The notes under the pieces: generated by a model | Told to the model about the DNA's origin: nothing | Seen by the model: the letters and a program-made list of their open reading frames with translations, nothing else | Database searches by the model: none | Made by a program: the position numbers and the translations under genes | Assembly: GCA_032260385.1 (NCBI GenBank) | Contig: JAVVEL010000005.1 | Coordinates: forward strand, 62,001 to 126,000 | Direction of reading: 5' to 3' | DNA: 64,000 bases | Source: UBA9300 sp032260385 | GTDB taxonomy: Bacteria > Bacteroidota > Bacteroidia > Bacteroidales > VadinHA17 | In this document: in pieces, positions 52,504-61,689 of the stretch | How positions within the stretch are numbered: the first letter of the stretch is position 1 | How the letters are laid out: each line of letters opens with the position of its first letter

Positions 52504-53678
52504 GAAGACTTTCTGCACAATATATAATTACAGGCACAGGCGACATACTTAAGAGAGGCATTATTGCTACTGACACGGAAGGCCGTATAACAGAAATTAC
52601 GGATACGGGTGGCAGGCCGGTTGAATTATCAAAAACTGAATTCTATAATGGCATCCTAGTACCCGGCTTTGTAAACTGTCATTGCCATATTGAACTGTCG
52701 GGCCTGCACAAAAAGGCTGGCGAACATATGGGTCTGGGCGAATTTATCAGGAAAGTCAGGGAGACAAGGACCCGGGAAAGGAAGGATGAGCTGAAGAGTA
52801 TTGCCGAAGCCGATAAAATGATGTTTAAAAGTGGGATCTCAGCCTGTGGCGATGTGTGCAACACCGGTATAAGCTTTGAAATAAAGGAGGGCAGCCCTGT
52901 AAAATATATAAACTTCCTGGAAGTCTTTGGCATCGATCCCCGTAAAGCCGGTAAAAGGATAAGCGAGGTAAAGGCACTCAAAAAGGAGGCCGGCAGGTTT
53001 TCTGCGGATTCCTGGATAGTACCCCACTCTTTCTATTCAATGTCGGCCACATTGCTGGCTATGGTCAAAGAAGTGTCATCGGACAACGAGCTGAATACAG
53101 TGCATTTCATGGAGTCGGAACAGGAAACAAGCCTTTTGAAAGATGCCGGTGGCGGACTGATGGAATCATACGGCGCAATGGGCATAAGCCCCGGCATGCT
53201 TTACGACCGCGTGCCGGATCATATCACGGGAATAATGGACTATATCAGCCCGGCAGGTAATCTTATCCTCGTACACAATACCTTCGCAGGAGAGAAAGAG
53301 ATAAGGGCAGCAGTGCAACGGGGCAACTGCTTTTTCTGCCTCTGCCCGGGATCAAACCTCTATATTGAAAATGCACTTCCCCCGGTGACTGCCCTAATGA
53401 AAATGAAGGCCGACATAGTGATTGGCACCGATAGCCTGGCATCAAATAAAAGCCTTGATATACTCGGGGAAATGAAAATTATCAACAGTAATTTCCCTGA
53501 CCTGAGCCTTGAAGAAATGGTAGGATGGGCTACCATCAACGGGGCACGGGCCCTTAAAATTGACAGTGATTACGGAAGCATTGAAAAAGGGAAAAAACCG
53601 GGGCTGGTCCTTATTGAAAATGCAGACCTCTCCAAGCTCAGACTTACAGAAAAAAGCAGGGCAAGAAGGCTGGTGTAA
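52500..53678 (+). CDS. Amidohydrolase/deaminase-family metalloenzyme
   Basis: A 392-residue TIM-barrel amidohydrolase with a full metal set: His61 and His63 in NCHCHIELSG, His176, His202 and Glu205 in VHFMESEQE, His259 in LILVHNTF and Asp311 in GTDSLASNKSLD. This is the AtzA/TrzN/S-adenosylhomocysteine-deaminase branch, which usually deaminates nucleoside-like or aminodeoxyfutalosine-type compounds. The exact substrate cannot be deduced. It overlaps the DUF4296 gene by 4 bp and ends the operon, converging on the hemerythrin-like gene. Confidence 0.8.
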   Translation: MRRLSAQYIITGTGDILKRGIIATDTEGRITEITDTGGRPVELSKTEFYNGILVPGFVNCHCHIELSGLHKKAGEHMGLGEFIRKVRETRTRERKDELKSIAEADKMMFKSGISACGDVCNTGISFEIKEGSPVKYINFLEVFGIDPRKAGKRISEVKALKKEAGRFSADSWIVPHSFYSMSATLLAMVKEVSSDNELNTVHFMESEQETSLLKDAGGGLMESYGAMGISPGMLYDRVPDHITGIMDYISPAGNLILVHNTFAGEKEIRAAVQRGNCFFCLCPGSNLYIENALPPVTALMKMKADIVIGTDSLASNKSLDILGEMKIINSNFPDLSLEEMVGWATINGARALKIDSDYGSIEKGKKPGLVLIENADLSKLRLTEKSRARRLV

Positions 53679-53680
53679 AC

Positions 53681-54103
53681 CTAGTTCTGCATCCCGGAAA
53701 TAAAATCTACCGCATCCCTGTCGTCTTTCATCATATGATCATCAAACCATTTTTCAAGGAAGAAATACATGTCATTGCATACCTCCGGGTCACCTTTCTC
53801 GTAATCCTCCCTGAATCTCAGGATCCGGTCAATAAAATCCTTATGTGACGACCTGTGACTATCCATTGCCTTATATCCTGTCTTCTTCATATTGATTTCT
53901 TCCCTTATCATAAACTGCTCATAATAATAAGTGAGCTGGAAAAAAATATCAGATATGTCGCCTTCTTTTACACCACCGGTAATTATCCTTTTCATCTGGT
54001 TTATGATCTCAAGGAATTTTTTAGCCTGCTCATCATACAGGTCATGGTGAAGCTCATACTCTTTTTTCCAGGTATAAGGATCAGGGCTAATTGATCTTTT
54101 CAT
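53681..54103 (-). CDS. Hemerythrin-like protein missing second-iron ligands
   Basis: A 140-residue four-helix protein aligned by eye to bacteriohemerythrin. The pattern retains Glu68, His83 and His87 (HRSSH), His123 and Asp128 (WFDDHMMKDD), matching one iron's three histidines and both bridging carboxylates. The two other histidines are lost: DEQA has Ala27 where DxQH has His, and the helix-2 His is Phe64 or Gln63. So only one iron may bind, or the metal geometry differs. The ATG at 54103 gives the natural start. The gene stands alone between convergent and divergent neighbours. Confidence 0.65.
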   Translation of the reverse strand: MKRSISPDPYTWKKEYELHHDLYDEQAKKFLEIINQMKRIITGGVKEGDISDIFFQLTYYYEQFMIREEINMKKTGYKAMDSHRSSHKDFIDRILRFREDYEKGDPEVCNDMYFFLEKWFDDHMMKDDRDAVDFISGMQN

Positions 54104-54223
54104 AAGATAAAATTTAGTTTTTATTGCCTGGCAATTCAGTTTGTAAATATACGTCACAATATTGCTAATAAAATGATATTAGTCATTGACAGAAAACAAT
54201 AATTAATATCTTTTAAAATATAC

Positions 54224-54231
54224 TATTTTTG
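54224..54231 (+). promoter_or_regulatory. -7 promoter box for the glycosyltransferase gene
   Basis: TATTTTTG fits TAnnTTTG, 21 bases before the preferred ATG. An in-frame TTG at 54229 lies within it and is unlikely to be the start. Confidence 0.5.
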
Positions 54232-54252
54232 TATGCCCGGAAAGCCTTCCCA

Positions 54253-55341
54253 ATGAAAAACTATACTACCAGGAATATTCTTGTCTGCCCTCTTTACTGG
54301 GGTGCGGGCCACGCAACAAGGGTTCAGGCTGTGGCATATAATCTGAAAAAAAGAGGGCACAGAATTATCATTGCAGCACCTTCTGCCCTTCATTTTACAT
54401 TTGACAGGCAGGTAGCTGATGAACTTGTAACCCTATGGTCGCCACCGGTAGCCTACCCTCCTTATCTCCCCCTTTATCTGGGTGTTCTTCTCCAGATGCC
54501 ACTATTGTTTGCAGGCTTTATTTACGACAGGTTCAGACTACCCGGGATAATCCGCAGGTACAACATCAGTCTTGTGATCAGTGATAACCGTTTTGGCCTG
54601 TGGAGCCGCCGGGCATACAGTGTATTTATAACACACCAGGTCAGGGTTGCCCTTCCACGGCCCTTTGGCTTTGCTACACCCTTTGTGTCATCTCTGCACA
54701 GGTCTGTTGCCGGCAGGTATGACGAATGCTGGATACCCGACCTGCCGGGTGAAGATAATCTGAGCGGTATGCTGTCGCACAACTGTAAGCTTCCCAAAAA
54801 AACACGCTATATTGGTATACTGAGCCGCCACGTCATAGAGGCTCCCTCCACCCCTGAAGGCCGTCCCCCCTTCACCCTTGCCCTGCTGTCGGGGCCCGAG
54901 CCCCGGCGTACAATACTTGAAGACATAATAAGCTCCCGTAAAGACCTTCTCCCGGGGAGGCTTATAATTGTTGCCGGAAGGCCCGGCGACGAAAAAGAGC
55001 CTGCAGATAATGATATACTGAGGTATCCGTGGCTCGACGGAGCCCTCCTTTTCAATCTGATGGCCGAAGCGCAACTCATCATCTGCCGCTCGGGCTACAG
55101 CACCATCATGGATCTTTTCAGCATCGGCAAAACCGCCCTCCTGGTACCAACTCCCGGGCAGCCGGAACAGGAAGCTCTTGCCGGCTATCTTTCAGAAAAA
55201 TATGGTTTTGCCTTCCTGACACAGAAACAGCTGGCAGGGGCCGTGTCTGTACCCGTCAGGAGCAGGGATTTTACCTGGAAGGGAGATAATGAGGGCTTGC
55301 TTGATGAGGCCATTGATGACCTGCTCAGAACACTACCATAA
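54253..55341 (+). CDS. GT-B glycosyltransferase (MurG/UGT-like)
   Basis: A 362-residue glycosyltransferase. The N-terminal CPLYWGAGHATRVQAVAYNL (22-residue loop here abbreviated to its core GAGHATR) is the glycine-rich acceptor loop of GT28/MurG-like enzymes, and the C-terminal part has ICRSGYSTIMDLFSIGKTAL, the donor-binding region. It has no signal peptide and is probably peripheral to the inner membrane. Donor and acceptor are unknown. Its end overlaps the PAP2-like gene on the other strand by 17 bp. Confidence 0.75.
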   Translation: MKNYTTRNILVCPLYWGAGHATRVQAVAYNLKKRGHRIIIAAPSALHFTFDRQVADELVTLWSPPVAYPPYLPLYLGVLLQMPLLFAGFIYDRFRLPGIIRRYNISLVISDNRFGLWSRRAYSVFITHQVRVALPRPFGFATPFVSSLHRSVAGRYDECWIPDLPGEDNLSGMLSHNCKLPKKTRYIGILSRHVIEAPSTPEGRPPFTLALLSGPEPRRTILEDIISSRKDLLPGRLIIVAGRPGDEKEPADNDILRYPWLDGALLFNLMAEAQLIICRSGYSTIMDLFSIGKTALLVPTPGQPEQEALAGYLSEKYGFAFLTQKQLAGAVSVPVRSRDFTWKGDNEGLLDEAIDDLLRTLP

Positions 55342-55969
55342 TGAGCCACATAACAATAAAGCCCAGGGCAAAACCTGCATAAACCTGGGAAGGCTTATGG
55401 GAATTAAGGTAAAGCCTTGCGGCCATTACAAGACCCGAACACAGTATGATTACCAGCCATAAGCCCGTCAGGCTGGTATACATCCTGACCGACAGGGCCA
55501 TAATGGCTGCCAGGAGGCTCCCCAGGCCGGCAGAATGTATCGATATCTTCCACTTAAGGGTTATAAGCAGTATCAGTATGGCCAGTACTGTGGATGCAAG
55601 TATAAATGACTTGATCAGATCGGGTATCCGGAATGAATAAAATATTACAGCCGTAACAATATACATCAAAGCGCCTATAGCCATGGGGATGACCCTGTCC
55701 GTCCTGGTATTCATGCTGTAAGATGATATGATATTCCTGTATTTTAAAAGTGGCATGAAAGCGACGGGAACAACCGTCATATTAACAAAAGCAAGCAATA
55801 AAATAATACCTTTTAAGCTCCCGTAACGCGCTGCCAGCTCATAGGAGAAGAGTGTGGGGGCGTTAAATATTAACAGCAGCCCGTAAATGGGAAGGAAACC
55901 CGGGAAAAATATTACTGACAGTACCTGTGACGCCAGCTTAAGAGATTTGTTATCTGATAAATTTATCAT
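55325..55969 (-). CDS. PAP2-like integral membrane protein
   Basis: A 214-residue protein with about six membrane helices. Near the end, ARLYLNSHKPSQVYAG resembles the SRx5H motif of PAP2 lipid phosphatases, and SIHSAGLG may match PSGH, but the KX6RP motif is not clear. Phosphatase activity is therefore uncertain. Its start overlaps the rpoN stop by 1 base (TAATG), so it is translationally coupled to the sigma factor. Confidence 0.6.
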   Translation of the reverse strand: MINLSDNKSLKLASQVLSVIFFPGFLPIYGLLLIFNAPTLFSYELAARYGSLKGIILLLAFVNMTVVPVAFMPLLKYRNIISSYSMNTRTDRVIPMAIGALMYIVTAVIFYSFRIPDLIKSFILASTVLAILILLITLKWKISIHSAGLGSLLAAIMALSVRMYTSLTGLWLVIILCSGLVMAARLYLNSHKPSQVYAGFALGFIVMWLIMVVF

Positions 55970-57423
55970 TATGCCTCCTTCCTTAACCTCGCAACGGGTA
56001 TGTTCAGTTGCTCACGGTACTTGGCCACCGTGCGCCTGGCAATCTGGTAGCCCTTCGATTGTAATATTTCTGTTAAACTCTCATCCGTCAGGGGTTTTTT
56101 CTTGCTCTCATTACTGATACATTCCTGCAGGATGCTTTTTATCTCACGTGTCGACACTTCTTCACCGGAATCAGTCTGCATGCCTTCCGAAAAGAAATAC
56201 TTGAGGGGGAGTATACCGAAATGTGTCTGTATATACTTGCTGTTGGCCACCCTGGATATTGTTGATATATCAAGCCCCGTGGCGTCAGCTATATCTTTGA
56301 GTATCATTGGCCTGAGACTGGTCTCATCCCCCTCTATAAAATATTCAGTCTGGAAATCAAGGATTGCATTCATCGTCAGAAGCAAGGTATTATGCCTCTG
56401 CCTCATCGCATCAATAAACCACCTTGCCGAATCAAGTTTTTGTTTAACGAAGGATACCGCTTCCTTCTGTTTTTTGTTTTTTTCCTTGCTGGCCGAATAG
56501 GCTTCCAGCATCTCTGCATAGGTCCTGTTAATCCTCAGTTCAGGCAGGTTACGGCTGTTCAGGCTTATCTCCAGGCCTTCCTCAGTATACTCAAGGATAA
56601 AATCAGGCACTATATGCTGGTTGTTCTTGCTCATGGGGTCGCTGAAAGAGCTTCCCGGTCTGGGGTTCAGTTTAAGTATTTCATCCAGCGCATCTTTCAG
56701 TTCCTCATCACTTAAGCCCAGCCTCGCCTTGATCTTGTCATAATGCTTTCTCGTGAACTCATCAAAATACTTATCAAGAATATGCATGGCATTCTTTACT
56801 TCAGGATGCTCCTCGTCCTTCCTTTCCAGCTGCAGGATAAGGCATTCACGGAGGTTCCTGGCTCCAACACCCGCGGGCTCAAGATCCTGCACTATTTCCA
56901 GTACCTCCAGGAGTTCCTCCTCTGTTGTCATGATATTCTGTGAAAAGGCCAGATCATCAACAATATTCTCAATGTCCCTGCGCAGGTAACCGTCTTCATC
57001 CAGGTTGCCAAGGATATAATCCATAAGCATTTCCTGTTTCTCATTGAGTGATCTCAGTCCTGCCTGTGTGGCCAGCTGTTCACGAAAGGATGTCCCTGCG
57101 GAAAAGGGAATCTCCTGTTTTGTGTCCTCACCCTTGCTGTAATTTCTTGATTCAAGCCTGTAATCGGGTATGTCTTCATCATCCAGGTAATCATCCAGGG
57201 AGAATTCATCCTGGTCATTATCATTCTGATTGTCATCCTCATCAACAGAGTTCATGTTCTCATCCTCAGCATCGGCCCCTTCCTCCAGTGCAGGATTTTC
57301 CTCAATCTCCTTCTTTATCCTCTGCTCCAGCTGCATGGTCGGTATTTCGAGCAGCTTAATCATCTGTATCTGCTGGGGAGACAGTTTCTGCAGGAGCTTC
57401 TGTGATAATTTTTGTTTTAACAT
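55969..57423 (-). CDS. rpoN: RNA polymerase sigma-54 factor
   Basis: A 484-residue sigma factor. The Gln-rich region I begins LKQKLSQKLLQKLSPQQIQ, an acidic stretch fills about 50-85, and the core-binding and helix-turn-helix regions follow. The C-terminal RpoN box ARRTVAKYRE recognises the -24 element. It needs AAA+ activators, none of which is in the window. It lies between asnS and the PAP2-like gene. Confidence 0.95.
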   Translation of the reverse strand: MLKQKLSQKLLQKLSPQQIQMIKLLEIPTMQLEQRIKKEIEENPALEEGADAEDENMNSVDEDDNQNDNDQDEFSLDDYLDDEDIPDYRLESRNYSKGEDTKQEIPFSAGTSFREQLATQAGLRSLNEKQEMLMDYILGNLDEDGYLRRDIENIVDDLAFSQNIMTTEEELLEVLEIVQDLEPAGVGARNLRECLILQLERKDEEHPEVKNAMHILDKYFDEFTRKHYDKIKARLGLSDEELKDALDEILKLNPRPGSSFSDPMSKNNQHIVPDFILEYTEEGLEISLNSRNLPELRINRTYAEMLEAYSASKEKNKKQKEAVSFVKQKLDSARWFIDAMRQRHNTLLLTMNAILDFQTEYFIEGDETSLRPMILKDIADATGLDISTISRVANSKYIQTHFGILPLKYFFSEGMQTDSGEEVSTREIKSILQECISNESKKKPLTDESLTEILQSKGYQIARRTVAKYREQLNIPVARLRKEA

Positions 57424-57441
57424 CTTAAACTCATATAAGTG

Positions 57442-58827
57442 CTAAAATTCTGCATTCTTCGGTGTCCGAGGGAAGGGGATGACATCCCTTATATTCTTCA
57501 TGCCGGTAACAAAGAGCATCAGCCTTTCAAAGCCCAGTCCGAAGCCGCTGTGCGGGGCTGTGCCAAACTTACGTGTTTCCATGTACCACCAGAGCTGATC
57601 CTCCGGAATATCCAGTTCCTTTATTCTTCCTTCAAGCTTATCATATTCTTCTTCTCTCTGTGATCCTCCTATAATTTCACCTATGAGGGGGAAGAGTACA
57701 TCCAGGGCCCTGACAGTCTTGCCATCATCATTCTGCTTCATATAGAAAGCCTTGATATCCTTAGGATAGTCAGTCACCATAACGGGCCTTCTGTAATGCT
57801 GCTCCACCAGGTACCTCTCATGCTCTGCCTGAAGGTCCCTGCCCCATCCCACAGGAAACTCCCAGTCCCTGCCGGCTTTCGACAGAACATCAATGGCCTC
57901 TGTGTATGTTATCCGGACATAATCATTGTCGAGCACAAACTGCAGTCTCTCTACCAGGCCCCTGTCAATCATGCTGTTCAGGAATTCAAGGTCGTCACGG
58001 CAATTTTCAAGTGCATATCTGATAAGGTACTTTGTGAATTCCTCCGCCAGGTCCATATTATCATTGATATCATAAAAGGCCATTTCCGGCTCTATCATCC
58101 AGAATTCGGCGAGGTGCCTTGGCGTGTTCGAATTTTCTGCCCTGAAAGTAGGGCCGAAAGTATATATCTCACCCAGCGACAGGGCTCCCAGCTCTCCCTC
58201 AAGCTGGCCTGATACTGTAAGGTTTGTTTCCTTGCCGAAAAAGTCCTTTGAAAAGTCAACCTTGCCCTCCTTATCCCTTGGCGGATCATCCAGGTCAAAG
58301 GTGGTTACCCTGAACATCTCACCGGCACCCTCGGCATCGGAACCCGTTATTATTGGTGTATGGAGGTAATAGAAGCCCTTATCATTGAAATATTTATGGA
58401 CGGCATAGGCCATTGCGTGCCTTATTCTGAACACTGCCCCGAAGGTATTGGTCCTGAACCGCAGGTGGGCTATCTCGCGGAGGAATTCCATGGAATGACC
58501 TTTCTTTTGCAGGGGATAGGTCTCAGGGTCGGCCCCGCCGTAAACCTCAATCTTCCTTGCCTGTATCTCAAGGGTCTGCCCCTTGCCTTCTGACCTCACC
58601 AGTCTGCCTTCAACAGCCAGGGAAGCCCCCGTGCTTATCAGCTTAAGCTGGTCCTCGTCAAAGGCCTCCATGTCAACCACCACCTGTATATTGTTTATCG
58701 TGGAGCCGTCGTTTATCGCAATAAATGAAACCTGCCTGCTGCCCCTTCTTGTGCGCACCCATCCCTTGACCAGCACATCCCGTCCGGGCTCAGATTCCAG
58801 TAAATGCTTAATTTTTTCCCTTACCAT
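57442..58827 (-). CDS. asnS: Asparaginyl-tRNA synthetase
   Basis: A 461-residue class II synthetase. The N-terminal OB-fold anticodon-binding domain (VKGWVRTRRGSRQVSFIAIN) precedes the catalytic core with FRAENSNTPRHLAEFWMIEPE (motif 2 region, shortened to RAENSNTPRHLAEFW) and GFGLGFERLMLFVTG (motif 3). The NTPRH and 'EFWMIEPE' wording fits AsnS rather than AspS. It is 18 bp upstream of rpoN in the operon. Confidence 0.94.
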   Translation of the reverse strand: MVREKIKHLLESEPGRDVLVKGWVRTRRGSRQVSFIAINDGSTINNIQVVVDMEAFDEDQLKLISTGASLAVEGRLVRSEGKGQTLEIQARKIEVYGGADPETYPLQKKGHSMEFLREIAHLRFRTNTFGAVFRIRHAMAYAVHKYFNDKGFYYLHTPIITGSDAEGAGEMFRVTTFDLDDPPRDKEGKVDFSKDFFGKETNLTVSGQLEGELGALSLGEIYTFGPTFRAENSNTPRHLAEFWMIEPEMAFYDINDNMDLAEEFTKYLIRYALENCRDDLEFLNSMIDRGLVERLQFVLDNDYVRITYTEAIDVLSKAGRDWEFPVGWGRDLQAEHERYLVEQHYRRPVMVTDYPKDIKAFYMKQNDDGKTVRALDVLFPLIGEIIGGSQREEEYDKLEGRIKELDIPEDQLWWYMETRKFGTAPHSGFGLGFERLMLFVTGMKNIRDVIPFPRTPKNAEF

Positions 58828-58858
58828 AAAATCCTGCTTTTGTCAATTTTAGTAATGA

Positions 58859-58866
58859 CAAAAATA
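58859..58866 (-). promoter_or_regulatory. -7 promoter box for asnS-rpoN
   Basis: The minus strand reads TATTTTTG, fitting TAnnTTTG, 31 bases before the asnS ATG. Confidence 0.45.
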
Positions 58867-58980
58867 AAAACTAATATTCAATTTAGCATGATTTTTGTAG
58901 GAAATTGCCCCTGTCACGGATTCTGGTGTAGCTATCCGCGTCTATCAGCCACCGTAACTTTATAAACTTTATTCTATCAA

Positions 58981-59016
58981 CCTTATCAACTTTATCAACT
59001 TTATCAACCTTATCAG
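58981..59016. repeat. Nonamer tandem repeat at the uspA 3' end
   Basis: Four 9-bp units: CCTTATCAA, CTTTATCAA, CTTTATCAA, CCTTATCAG. Imperfect units continue to the left. The last unit includes the stop codon of the stress-protein gene (59013-59015), so copy-number change would not affect that protein. An open frame reading the repeat as Lys-Val-Asp is taken as spurious. Confidence 0.8.
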
Positions 59017-59855
59017 CCATACATGAATTGTGCCTTCGATGCAAAGCTTGACATGGGGTTAATGCAGCATACGGGTATTTTGGAGCTGTTGGCAATGATC
59101 TGCTGCTCCTGGGCTCCCAGCATATAATCGGCAAGGGTAATATTCTTTGTGGTCATTATAAGGATAAGGTCAGCATCGACACTTTCTGCAAAAGCAATGG
59201 TCTGCTGGGCAAGATTACCCTTTTTCATATCATGTATCTCATATTCTATATTATTCTGGATGAGATATTTAATTGCAAAATTAAGATTGATATTGGTTTT
59301 CTTCAGCAGGCTTTTATCCGTTGTAACCGTTTTAAGGATGTGTACTTTGGAATCAAAATATTTACCCATGAAAATAGCCATTTTGAGCTTCTCCTTGTTT
59401 TCAGTCCTGAAGTCAACGGGAAAAACAATATTCTGGTATTTCTCCATGCCCTTTGGTTTATCCTGGACTACAATAAAGGGCACCTTTGATTTTACAAGCA
59501 CTTTAAGAGCCCAGCTTCCGGTCAGTTTCTGCATTCCTTTCATCCCGTGTGTTCCCATCACAACCACACTGGCTCCTTCCTCGTTCACATACTCGGCAAT
59601 GGATGTAAAGATAGATCCCGGGACAATAGCTGTTCTAACATCAACATTATAAAGTTCCTTTGCGTCCTCAGCCATCTTGTTAAGCCTGGCTTCTTTCTTC
59701 TTGTATTCACCGGTCTTTACCCTTCTCTCCACTATATGAAGCAGGGAGACTTCGGCATTTATCATCCTGGATATCTTGGCTGCATGCGCCAGGGCATCTT
59801 CAGCTTTTGGGGTGAAATCCCAGGGTACAACAACAAGTTGCTTTTCTTTTTCCAT
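59013..59855 (-). CDS. Universal stress protein, tandem UspA domains
   Basis: A 280-residue protein with two UspA-like halves. The first has VVPWDFTPKAEDALAHAAKI, HIVERRVK and GTHGMKGMQKLTGSWALKVL, where G-2x-G-9x-G/S binds ATP. The second half (about 145-280) is diverged, with LILIMTTKNITLADYMLG in place of a clean ATP motif. Such tandem proteins are typical of Bacteroidota; the precise function is unknown. It has no visible operon partner. Confidence 0.85.
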   Translation of the reverse strand: MEKEKQLVVVPWDFTPKAEDALAHAAKISRMINAEVSLLHIVERRVKTGEYKKKEARLNKMAEDAKELYNVDVRTAIVPGSIFTSIAEYVNEEGASVVVMGTHGMKGMQKLTGSWALKVLVKSKVPFIVVQDKPKGMEKYQNIVFPVDFRTENKEKLKMAIFMGKYFDSKVHILKTVTTDKSLLKKTNINLNFAIKYLIQNNIEYEIHDMKKGNLAQQTIAFAESVDADLILIMTTKNITLADYMLGAQEQQIIANSSKIPVCCINPMSSFASKAQFMYG

Positions 59856-59930
59856 GATTTATAAATATTGTTCTTAGGTAAAGTTAAAATCTTTTCATTA
59901 ATAATCAAACCATTTCCACGGCTGGTGACA

Positions 59931-61619
59931 TTATACGGCTTCGTCTTGCCCCGATTCTTTCCGCGGCACCAGGAAGGTGGTGCTTACTGCCACAATAAAT
60001 GCCACGATGAAGGTCAGCAGCCTCGCCGGGATACCTTTCTCAGTATATGAAGTTACCATTACCGGTATCTTTTCCTCTACCTCCCGGTCACTCCATTTCT
60101 CCGACACTCTTGCCCTGAGATCCGTTTCAAAACGCCCTGAGCCCGTATACTTTTCACCCCTAATCTCCTCCAGCAGGTCTTTCTCCTCTTCTGTTATAAT
60201 GTTTTGCTCCACCAGGAAAACTGTCTTTTCTCTGGTCACCCTGTAATGCTGCTCAAAGCCCCCGCTAATCCAGAAAACGGTAAAGAGAAGGCCAACAATT
60301 ATGGTAGCCAGCGCTGCCCTGCCATGGAAACGCTTCCAGAAGAGCGACAGTAAAATGACAACGGAGAAGGTGCATCCTATCCCCGCCCATACATAACTCA
60401 CCAGGGTAAATATCAGGTTTGAGGGTGACACGTAGGCTATGGCCAGGGCTATCACTGCCAGTAATGCGGTTACCATCCTGGAGCGGCGCAGCGACCTGTC
60501 TTTTTTCTGCCTTGCTGCCTCGGGCCCTTCCCTCCTGAGCAGGTTTTCAGACAGCTCGGTGGCCGACAGTATAAGCAATGAATCAGCCGTTGATATCATG
60601 GCGGCTATGGCTCCCGTTATCAGCAGCGCGGCAAAAGCCGGAGGGAATAAGGTAAGAATAACCCGGGGCATGACATATTCGGGATCCTCGAGTCCTGCAG
60701 GACCAAAGAGGGCTATACCTATCCATCCGATGCTGAGTGCCCCTATGTATGCCACTATGGTCCATGCAATACCTATATTGCGCGCCTTCTTTGCCTGCCC
60801 TTTATCCCTTATGGCCATAAACCGCATGCTCAGCTGCGGCTGTCCTCCCAGGTAACCAAAGAACCATGAAAACCCCCCGGCAATTATAAGTCCGGCGCCA
60901 AAGCCCCCGGCGGCACCCGTCAGGGAGGTGTATGATGCACCGGCCGATTCCAGGGCAGCCGGTATGCTCTGGGCAAAGAGTTCGGGATGGCTGGCAAGGT
61001 AGATAATACCTGTAATGGGACCAACCACAAGTGTTATGATCATCACAATGGCCTGGATAATATCGGTGTAGACCACCGACCTGAAACCTCCGTAAATGGT
61101 ATAGGGCACAATAATGGCTGCAGTAATAAACATCCCCAGCCGGGCATCAATGTCGAACATCGTATGCAGGGTCTTACCCCCGCCAAGGAACTGGGCACCG
61201 ACATAGAAAAAGAAGAAGAAGACTATGGTAAGGCTTCCCACCATCCTTATCTGCCTGCCGTTCTCCCCGTGTTTTTTGGATATATATTCTGAAAAAGTGG
61301 AGACATTGTATTTCTCGGCCTCATCCCGCAGCCGCCAGGCAAGCACCACCCACGCCGTTATTATTCCGAGCACACAGCCCAGGGCCGTCCATACCTCGGT
61401 TAGACCCATGGCATAGGCAGCACCCGGCAGGCCCAGCAGTGCCCAGGATGATTCGCCTGTTGCCCGCTCCGACAGAGCAGCCACCCACCCGGGCAGGCCC
61501 CGCCCCGCAATGGCATAATCCTTACTCGTCTTAACCTTTCTGCCCTGGTATAAACCCCACAGGATCAATAATCCCATGTAAACAACCATCACTATTAAGA
61601 TCTGTAGCCGGTGTTCCAT
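59931..61619 (-). CDS. Sodium/solute symporter (SSS/PutP family)
   Basis: A 562-residue transporter with about 12-13 membrane helices. The conserved start (DYAIAGRGLPGWVAALSERAT) and the TADSLLILSATELSEN segment with Ser residues near the second sodium site fit the SSS family; proline (PutP) or related amino-acid transport is a guess. A soluble insertion of about 70 residues, rich in Glu/Lys/Arg (TEEEKDLLEEIRGEKY), sits before the last helix. The ATG at 61619 gives the expected N-terminal helix. Confidence 0.83.
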   Translation of the reverse strand: MEHRLQILIVMVVYMGLLILWGLYQGRKVKTSKDYAIAGRGLPGWVAALSERATGESSWALLGLPGAAYAMGLTEVWTALGCVLGIITAWVVLAWRLRDEAEKYNVSTFSEYISKKHGENGRQIRMVGSLTIVFFFFFYVGAQFLGGGKTLHTMFDIDARLGMFITAAIIVPYTIYGGFRSVVYTDIIQAIVMIITLVVGPITGIIYLASHPELFAQSIPAALESAGASYTSLTGAAGGFGAGLIIAGGFSWFFGYLGGQPQLSMRFMAIRDKGQAKKARNIGIAWTIVAYIGALSIGWIGIALFGPAGLEDPEYVMPRVILTLFPPAFAALLITGAIAAMISTADSLLILSATELSENLLRREGPEAARQKKDRSLRRSRMVTALLAVIALAIAYVSPSNLIFTLVSYVWAGIGCTFSVVILLSLFWKRFHGRAALATIIVGLLFTVFWISGGFEQHYRVTREKTVFLVEQNIITEEEKDLLEEIRGEKYTGSGRFETDLRARVSEKWSDREVEEKIPVMVTSYTEKGIPARLLTFIVAFIVAVSTTFLVPRKESGQDEAV

Positions 61620-61689
61620 AATGGCAGCACTTTATTTTGATCCACTAATTTAAACAGATCAGATGAATTTTAAAAAAGTTGAATGAAAT

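Noticed and set aside
58883..59134. Frame with Lys-Val-Asp repeats
   Set aside because: The repeat comes from a 9-bp DNA array at the end of the stress-protein gene; the frame is antiparallel in sense to no known product and overlaps a real gene in another frame.
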